The notes under the pieces were generated by a model. It had not been told where the DNA came from, did not search any database, and worked only from the letters and a program-made list of their open reading frames with translations. From Sphagnum compactum (taxonomy: Eukaryota > Bryophyta > Sphagnopsida > Sphagnales): a DNA stretch of 64,000 nucleotides. Positions 57,721 to 64,000 of this stretch are shown in pieces. The stretch covers positions 2,914,001 through 2,978,000 of the forward strand of contig OZ234504.1 in the NCBI GenBank assembly GCA_965153455.1, given 5' to 3'. The translations under genes were made by a program, and so were the position numbers. The stretch's first letter is position 1. The number at the start of each line of letters is the position of its first letter.

Positions 57721-58099
57721 TTTGACAATTTTCAAAATGAAAAGAAAGTATGTTATATAGTTCTTAGTTTGTTTTTTTGAAGTTCTTACCATGGTTCAAC
57801 ATTACGACAAACGCATGGCTTTTCAACCTGTCCAATTTGATTAATTTGTTCATTTTGATTCAAAAATTGGTCAATTTGACTGAAGGCCCTAGCTTTTGAA
57901 ATGACATGTTTATTTTGACTAGTTTGATTGACTAAAGTGACCTTTTTGACTATTTGTAGAATTGGACAAAAAATGAACACCTTTAATAAAACAAGATAAT
58001 GGACATTTATATTTGTTTAAATCACATTTATAATTACATAAATATTAATATTAATTATTTAGGGCTATTTTGACTCGTCAACTTGACCAACTATCATTT
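57721..58099. other. Gene-free AT-rich stretch
   Basis: Contains repeated TTTTGACT/AATTTGACT motifs (about eight between 57840 and 58085) at irregular spacing. No gene. Confidence 0.4.
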
Positions 58100-58680
58100 T
58101 CAATAAATAAATAAGTAGGTACAGAAATAGTTTAGGCTAAGTATTTAGTTTATGCATGCATGCTAGGTATGCAAGGGTAGGTGGGCTAAGCAAGTAGATT
58201 TAAACTTGGTAGATGTAGATGTAAGTAAGTAGGCTAGGTAGGCTAAATGGTCAATTAACCTAGGGTAGTTAAGTTAGGCTTCCTAAGTAGGTTAAAAAAT
58301 GGTCATAATAATATAATGACATTATTTGTTTGTTGAAGATGTGATGCAATGATTAAGGATTCAACCTTTCAATATGGAGGTGAAAGGTTCAAATCCTAAC
58401 ACTTGCAACCTATCTACTTAGGTTGGTTAATTAAACTAAGTTAGTTAGTTTAATTTAGTTGCCTAGATTAAGTAACCTAGCCTAGTCACTTAGCCTAGGC
58501 TAAACTAGGTTAGGTTTTTAGCTTAAATGCTTAGGTTAAGTTCAATTCTTAGTTTAGGATGTGTCTATCTTAGGCTAAGTTTTTTGCTTAGGTGATTAAT
58601 TTAAGTTAGCAAGGTAGGATAGGTTAATAGTCGAGAATATTAGCTTACCCTACCCTACTAAGCTAGGTATATTCTAATGA
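58100..58680. repeat. Degenerate TAGG/CTAGG-rich repeat
   Basis: Dense TAGGCTAGGTAGG, AAGTAGGTT and TTAGGTTAAG motifs without strict periodicity, interrupted by a tRNA-like segment at 58341-58396. Similar GTAGGTAAG tracts occur at 8285-8440, 9130-9270 and 15940-16040. Confidence 0.6.
58335..58410 (+). mobile_element. tRNA-derived SINE-like segment
   Basis: An A-box-like GTGATGCAATGATTAAGG (58341-58358) and a perfect B-box GGTTCAAATCC (58386-58396) are 27 bases apart, the usual spacing of a Pol III internal promoter. The flanks do not close a full tRNA cloverleaf, so a SINE head or tRNA relic is more likely than a functional tRNA gene. Confidence 0.4.
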
Positions 58681-59099
58681 ACCACGTTGACAAACCTATG
58701 ACAAAATAAGAAGCCTTAGTTGTGGATTTTTTCAAATAGTTCAAGGAACTAATGAAATAGTTGGTGAAGGTTACAGAAGAAATTTTTGAAGACAAAGTTG
58801 TTGAACACATCCCAACACATTGTTCTTAAAAAGTTATGAGACATTAGTAAACACATTAGTGTACCAAACCAAACTTCATGATTTGAATGAACTCATTGGA
58901 ATTTCACACTATGCCAAAAATGTCATTTTATGACTAGTCGTATACAATTACAAGTGCAGAAACAACTAAAAATGATATAAACAATGGGTCCTAATCAACT
59001 ACAAATGGCATAAATGACTAGTATAGTCAATAAGGACTACTCATAGAATGATATTCATAGCCTAGTGTCATGATGAGGCTATCAAATATATTCGAAGAA

Positions 59100-60200
59100 A
59101 GAGAATAAAACATGAAGCTAGGTTTACCCTATCAAAGTTCAATCAACTCAAAGACAAAAGGTGTAAGGGTGTTGAAATCAATTAATAGGAAGGTAATTGT
59201 AAATTTTGTAATTGCCCAAGCCACTAGATGTGAAATTGTGCAAAGTTGTCAAATGAGTTCAAGTGGCATGCAACAAAGGTTTCCAAGTTTTTGTCAATGG
59301 ACAACATGTTCACTTGATGGATAGTTCTTTCAAGGTCATGCAAAGAGGGGATGGGGACAAAATTAATTATTTGTACATGTTGAAAGTTTCTAAAGAAACA
59401 TTTTTAGTTTTAGTCATGCCAATTCTTAACACAGACATGGCATCAAAGATTTGGACATTTGAATTTTGAGAATATGAAAGTAATGGAACAAAAAGGTCAT
59501 GTCCTACATTTGTTGAAACTAAAGCCATCCAACCTAGTTTGTCAAAATTGTGCTCTAACCAAATAGAGTTGTTGGAAAGCCAAAAAAACCCTCATTGAAT
59601 ATTGCATCCCTTTAAATTCATTCATACTATGATCATAGTCGATTATACTAGTTGTCCATTTTGAAAAGGAAAAGTGACAAATTAAAATCTTTCAAACATT
59701 TCCATGCCAAGGTTCTAAGATAATTCAACAAATCAATAAAAATGTTTAGGTTAAATAAAGGGGGAAATATATCTCTAGAACCTTTACCATTTTTTCCACC
59801 TTTACCACATTAGAATGGCATCAAAAAACATAAAGTAATATCTTATTGGAAAAGGTTAAAACATGGCTTTTAATGCATTTCTACTTGCCAAACTTTGGGT
59901 AAAATCGATTAACACCACTAACTATCTAATTAACATTTCATTTACTAAGCCAATAATGGAATCATTTCGTTTTGAAATCTTTATTAATCCATCCTAGATG
60001 TCAAATGTCTTAAAATTATTGATGTGAATGTTTTGTTCACATCAACATTCTTAAAAGAAATTTGTTTCCTAAATCTAACAATTGTGCTCTCCTCGGGTAG
60101 ATATGTCCATTAAAAGCTTCAAATGTTTTCACCTAGCAACTAACTTGGGGTTCTTGTAAGGAAATATGTTGTATTCAATGAAGATTGCATGAGATAACAC
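59100..60200 (+). pseudogene. Ty1/copia pol relic (GAG-pre-integrase and integrase)
   Basis: The plus strand reads ACNKGFQVFVNGQHVHLMDS, FKVMQRGDGDKINYLYMLKV and DMASKIW. After a frame change come FENMKVMEQKGH, a QNCAL segment, SDKLKSFKHFHAKVLR, NKGG, and NMAFNAFLLAKLWVKSINTTNYL / KPIMESFRFEIF. The series ends near NNCALLG / MSIKSFKCFHLATN. This is the order of GAG-pre-integrase, integrase and the linker before reverse transcriptase in plant Ty1/copia elements. Stops and frameshifts are frequent, and no reverse transcriptase, RNase H or LTRs were found nearby. Confidence 0.75.
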
Positions 60201-61965
60201 CCTTGTTAATGTCAAACCTCCAAAGGAAAATACCAACATCTTTGTTCATTTTCCAAATAAATCAATCAACACCAAAAATAGGGGTTGCCCATATTGCACC
60301 ATATTCACTATATTCCTTAACCTGCAAACAATTGTTTGTATTCTTTAGATTACATGTAACTATTTGCCATCCAAAATAAATCACTACGTTAGGAAAGATA
60401 TAAAGAACAAATGTAAAGTGTGGCAATGGTGTGCACATACCAACCCACACATACGGCCAATCCACATCAATAATATCCTTCCCTTCCACATTTGTAGATC
60501 TACACTTTTGATAATGATTAAATTAAAATGGTCAAACTCAAGGTTACTATTATTGCTTGGTATTTCAACTTTGCTTCTTTCTTGGCCTTTGAATTGAAGA
60601 TCATGAATAGTGAACTAAATTTTTTTCTTGGGAATGGCAACTTTAGGTATGAGCTCTAAGAGAATGTTCATTGTTCATTTGCAACCCTTCTATTTGTCAC
60701 TCAAAAAGAGTTTCATCACTAGAAGAATTAGTATCTTGACAATGAAAAGTTTTGGTAGTTGCTTTGAGTGTGGATTTAAAGCCCATTTTACACTAGGAGT
60801 CAAGGCCAAGGTTGAATTCAAATCAAACATTCCTATTGGTGCAATCACTACTATCAGCCCCAAGGGGTTTACATTAAAGTCAAGGTCGAAAAATAAAACA
60901 ATTTTTTTCAATCTACCACTTTATGTTCCTAACTTGGCCCTAAGGCCGAAAAAGGATACCTATCAACTTGGGAGGCCAATTTGCAACCCTTGAAGCCAAT
61001 GTGATTATAATAAAATATTGTTGTTTTGATGAAATCCACATTTGTAGGATCAAAATAAACCCTAAATCAAACCTTATATCTTTTATTTCTTTTTCATTTC
61101 ATTTTTTTAAAATATCTTTTCCTCTTGTTGAAATTTTGTGCTCTTTTATGAATGATGGAAAGAGTTTCTATTTTTTCTTCTTGGGGTATGGTCGTGAAAA
61201 ACACAAGAAATACAAGAATTGTGTCTGTGCTCATCCATGCTGGTTTGACTTTTAAGATTTAGTTTGGAAAAGGAAGCAAATATGAGAAAAAAATTATTTA
61301 AAAAAAAAAAATGAAAACATTCGAGGGGTTGAAACCTTGGTCCTTACTTTTGACCTTAATGGCTTTCCACACAAACTCATTGGCCCCAAACAAATGATAT
61401 TTTATTAGTAACTTGGGGCCAAACCATGAGGTAAGAAATGTTCAAATTTTAAATATTGGCCTCAACTCCTAGTCTAAAATGGGCGCAAGCCTAATTTTTC
61501 AAAAAAAATATCCTTGTGGTTTTGGTCTTGGCACATTTCCTTAAATTCAAGAACCTTAAACCCTAATTTGAAAACTAGACTAACTTCATGTACATTACAA
61601 GACAAGAGAGTTATAGAACAATAGAATAATTAGCCTAGGTGGTTGCCATAAAAATTATGTGTCACATTATATTATCTTCTTTTTCATTTTTATGGGCAAG
61701 GATCAGGAGGCAATTGATACATCTTGTTGGATTTGAAAAACGCTCTTTAGAGGCCCAAATTGGGGTATGGGTGGAACAAGTCTAAACGACCTATACCCAT
61801 GTTCAAGAATTATTTTACACAATTTCAATTTTTAACAAAAGGTTAGTTGCATAATATAGTTCTTGTGTGAAACTTGTGCGGATTTCACACATAAAGGGTG
61901 TTGATTCTCGAACCCCTCAGATTTAACACCGAACACCAAAGAAAAGAACCTGCAAATATTACTAA
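60201..61965. other. Gene-free stretch after the copia relic
   Basis: No recognised domain. A plus frame at 60628-60993 with SFGSCFECGFKAHFTLGVKAKVEF is unidentified. The rest is AT-rich intergenic sequence. Confidence 0.4.
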
Positions 61966-62701
61966 GTTCAAACTAGTGTTGTGCATGTAAATGGTTTGGG
62001 ACTTACACTCCATGTAAGTGTAAATCTCACAATGAGTTTTATTTACACTTTGTGCAAATGTAAGTGTATAATATTCATATACATTCATGTAAACTAAAAT
62101 ATGAAATGTCTAAGTGTAAAATTAAACAAATCTATATATTTTTACCCGGTCCGATAAAACAATGTAAATGTTAATATATAACAATGTAAAAATGTGACTT
62201 CTACTTGAGGAGGGGAGATTTCATATTGTTTTTATGATAAGCAAGCTAAATGGCCCATTGCAAAACAAAATCCATCCAAATATACAGCCACAACTAATTC
62301 ATATGACTTTGCAAGAAGGTCTTGTCGTTAAAGATATATAATAAAATTATCTATAAAGTAAGGAAATCAACGCTAGAACCTTGAATTTGATCATAAAAAA
62401 TTCTTACTTTATGGATACCCCTGAAAGAAGGGTTTGGGGTGAAAGGAGGCCCAAAGGCACAGTGACTTTACAAATAATTTTAGTATTTACACTTACATGC
62501 CGCAAAGCATTTACAGGGGGCCTGTAAGTGCATTTGACAAATATTTACACTGGCCTCGTGTAAATATAAAAAAATATATATACACAGAAACAGGATAAGT
62601 GTAAGTGTAAAAAATTTGGACATGCACATGTATTTATGATTTACACTTACACTAGGTTTACACTGGCTATTGACACTTACATGCACAACACTGGTTCAAA
62701 C
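61966..62701. mobile_element. Non-autonomous hAT element with 8-bp target duplication
   Basis: GTTCAAAC occurs at 61966-61973 and 62694-62701. The enclosed 720 bp begin TAGTGTTGTGCATGTAAATG and end with the complement of CAGTGTTGTGCATGTAAGTG (18 of 20 matching). The duplication fits the hAT consensus nTnnnnAn. Many copies of TGTAAGTGTAAA or its complement lie near both ends, like hAT subterminal transposase-binding sites. No transposase is encoded; mobilisation would need one in trans. Whether the 6-13 kb relics belong to the same hAT lineage is unknown. Confidence 0.85.
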
Positions 62702-62715
62702 TTTGAACCAGCTTT

Positions 62716-62969
62716 CTTCTGCTAGCTCTATGTAGCCAAAAAGGCATATTAAAAAGTAAAAAGTCCTAAAATGATGTGATTTTTGGGACTATCAATAGCC
62801 AGAAATCGAAAAAAATTAAGAAAATTTGCCAGATATCTAGACATGGTTCAAAAAATTAGCCAAAAATACTATAGAACGGTTGTGTTAAGAAATTGAGCCA
62901 GTAGCCAAATCTGGCTAAATAATCTTCGCCACTTTGGCTACAACACAAAATTGAAACCCCCCCCCCCCC
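62716..62969. repeat. AGCCAAATTTGGCT-family repeat, minus-oriented copy 1, with C13 run
   Basis: CAATAGCCAGAA...ACATGGTTCAA...AGCCAAATCTGGCTAAATAATC, then CGCCACTTTGGCTACAACACAAAA, followed by C13 (62957-62969) and an A-run. It is a direct repeat of the 63520-63711 copy, about 735 bp away, and inverted relative to 57590. Confidence 0.8.
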
Positions 62970-63519
62970 AAAAAAAAAAAAACCACTGCTTCAAACACAC
63001 TTTCACCATGTCATTTATTACTGACCTCATTCTTACAAGGCAACATGGTCACTTGTGGAACCCACAATTTTGGGCAAGCAGAACAAAGTAACAAGGGGTG
63101 TGTCACTTTGTGGCTTTGGCATTTGTTATCAAACCTTGATTCAACTTATGCTAGATGTCAATAGTTTAAAAAGTTGTTTAAAAAAAATGATTAGTATCTT
63201 ACGACAAAAGAAGAATTATGAAAATTCAAATATTTCAGGACGCAAAAATATAATCTTTAAGAAAAGCCTCTGAACAAAACCAAAATCCTTCAAGATATGA
63301 TAACTCTATAACTGAATCTCAAGTTTCAACACAAGCCAAAAATATAATCTTTTAAAAATCCTCATATACAAATAGACCTACTTCTACCTAGGGGCCAAAA
63401 TCCCATAAGCTACTATACTCTATGATGAATCTTAACACAATATCCTGGCCTTCGTATGCAAGACCAAAAAGTGAAAAAAAAACGCCAGTGATAAAATCAA
63501 GTGCTTTTAAATAATTTTC

Positions 63520-63711
63520 AATAGCCAGAATTTGACCCAAAAATTTTACGAGAATTTTCCAGAAATTTCTATACATGGTTCAAGAATGTAGCTAAAAAAT
63601 GCCGAAGGATGTTTCAAAAATTCTTCTTTCAAATATAGTTTTTAGCCAAATTTGGCTAAATCTTGATGTGAATCATTTGCCACTTTGGTGACAGCACAAA
63701 ACCCCCCCCCC
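63520..63711. repeat. AGCCAAATTTGGCT-family repeat, minus-oriented copy 2, with C10 run
   Basis: Matches copy 1 through CAATAGCCAGAA, ACATGGTTCAA(G/A)AA, AGCCAAATTTGGCTAAAT and GCCACTTTGG to CACAAAA, then C10 (63702-63711) and CACCCCAAAA. TTAGCCAAATTTGGCTAA at 63642-63659 is a perfect 18-bp palindrome. Confidence 0.8.
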
Positions 63712-64000
63712 ACCCCAAAAAAAACATTTTAATTTCTAGGGTGGGAACTTGGAAGCCGAAAGTTAACTTTTTAGGCCTATATTTTAATCTTTCAGAATGG
63801 CCCATGTTTCATGCTCTTCAAATACGAAGAATTGATCATTGGGTGATGGGGACAACATGTAACATGTGAGTTTTTTTTTAAAAAGCTTTGTGCGAAAAGT
63901 CGTATGAGGTCGGTCGGTCGGTCCACAAGTGTTGAAGAACATACTAACATAGCCCAGGGTCCAGTTCATGGTTGACAAAACGATTAAAAAATTATTTTTT
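63712..64000. other. Right edge, no feature
   Basis: Short non-coding stretch with a GGTCGGTCGGTC microrepeat at about 63909-63922. No gene recognised. Confidence 0.4.

Noticed and set aside
58335-58410. Functional tRNA gene
   Set aside because: Boxes A and B are present but acceptor, D and anticodon stems cannot be paired convincingly.
58100-58680. Interstitial telomere repeats
   Set aside because: Motifs are irregular TAGG/CTAGG words, not arrays of the plant telomere unit TTTAGGG.

Overview
The window is nuclear DNA of a land plant. It has GT-AG introns, plant-type families (a TSJT1/aluminium-induced DUF3700 protein, a TPX2-like microtubule protein with a plant calmodulin-binding-type segment, a putatively plastid-targeted TauD-like dioxygenase) and plant transposon classes (hAT, MULE, Ty1/copia, Tourist-type MITE). 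Only four real genes occupy about 11 kb of 64 kb; the rest is AT-rich DNA filled with decayed transposons and satellites. That suggests a large genome, perhaps a fern or another non-flowering lineage. The lineage guess is an inference and is weak.

Layout. 1-2.2 kb (minus): 5' half of a mitochondrial carrier gene that runs off the left edge. 3-17.5 kb: gene-free. It holds two decayed hAT transposase copies (about 6.15-10.5 kb, split by a 2.4 kb AT-rich block, and 11.15-13.1 kb) plus low-complexity tracts. 17.9-20.5 kb (plus): TSJT1-like gene, five coding exons, CpG/ACGT-rich promoter, (GA)n leader. 22-25 kb: a MITE and an internally repetitive block. 26.15-29.4 kb (minus): TPX2-like gene with a complete seven-exon model encoding 806 aa, 5' leader to about 30.65 kb. 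30.9-34.1 kb: a 3.2 kb inverted-repeat-bounded element with a MULE-type zinc-knuckle relic. 34.15-34.74 kb: a dimeric minisatellite. 39-42.2 kb: two unidentified coiled-coil relics. 43.5-45.35 kb (minus): two-exon Fe(II)/2-oxoglutarate dioxygenase gene with a MITE in its intron. 45.8-50.7 kb: a decayed MULE-like SWIM-domain transposase flanked by oppositely oriented arrays of a short motif. 51.9-54.25 kb: a degenerate self-complementary satellite. 56.66-57.0 kb: a Tourist-like MITE with TTA duplications. 57.38-57.5 kb: a 122-nt near-perfect hairpin that looks like a plant microRNA precursor. 59.1-60.2 kb: Ty1/copia pol relic. 61.97-62.70 kb: a 720 bp non-autonomous hAT element with intact 8-bp target duplications.

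The four genes are functionally unrelated and show no sign of co-regulation. Splice sites were placed by hand from GT/AG consensus, phase agreement and family alignment; transcript data would be the decisive test. The most unusual items are the inverted motif arrays around the MULE relic, the 57.4 kb hairpin, the clustered GGGACTC hairpins at 46.8-47.2 kb and the recurring AGCCAAATTTGGCT repeat family.
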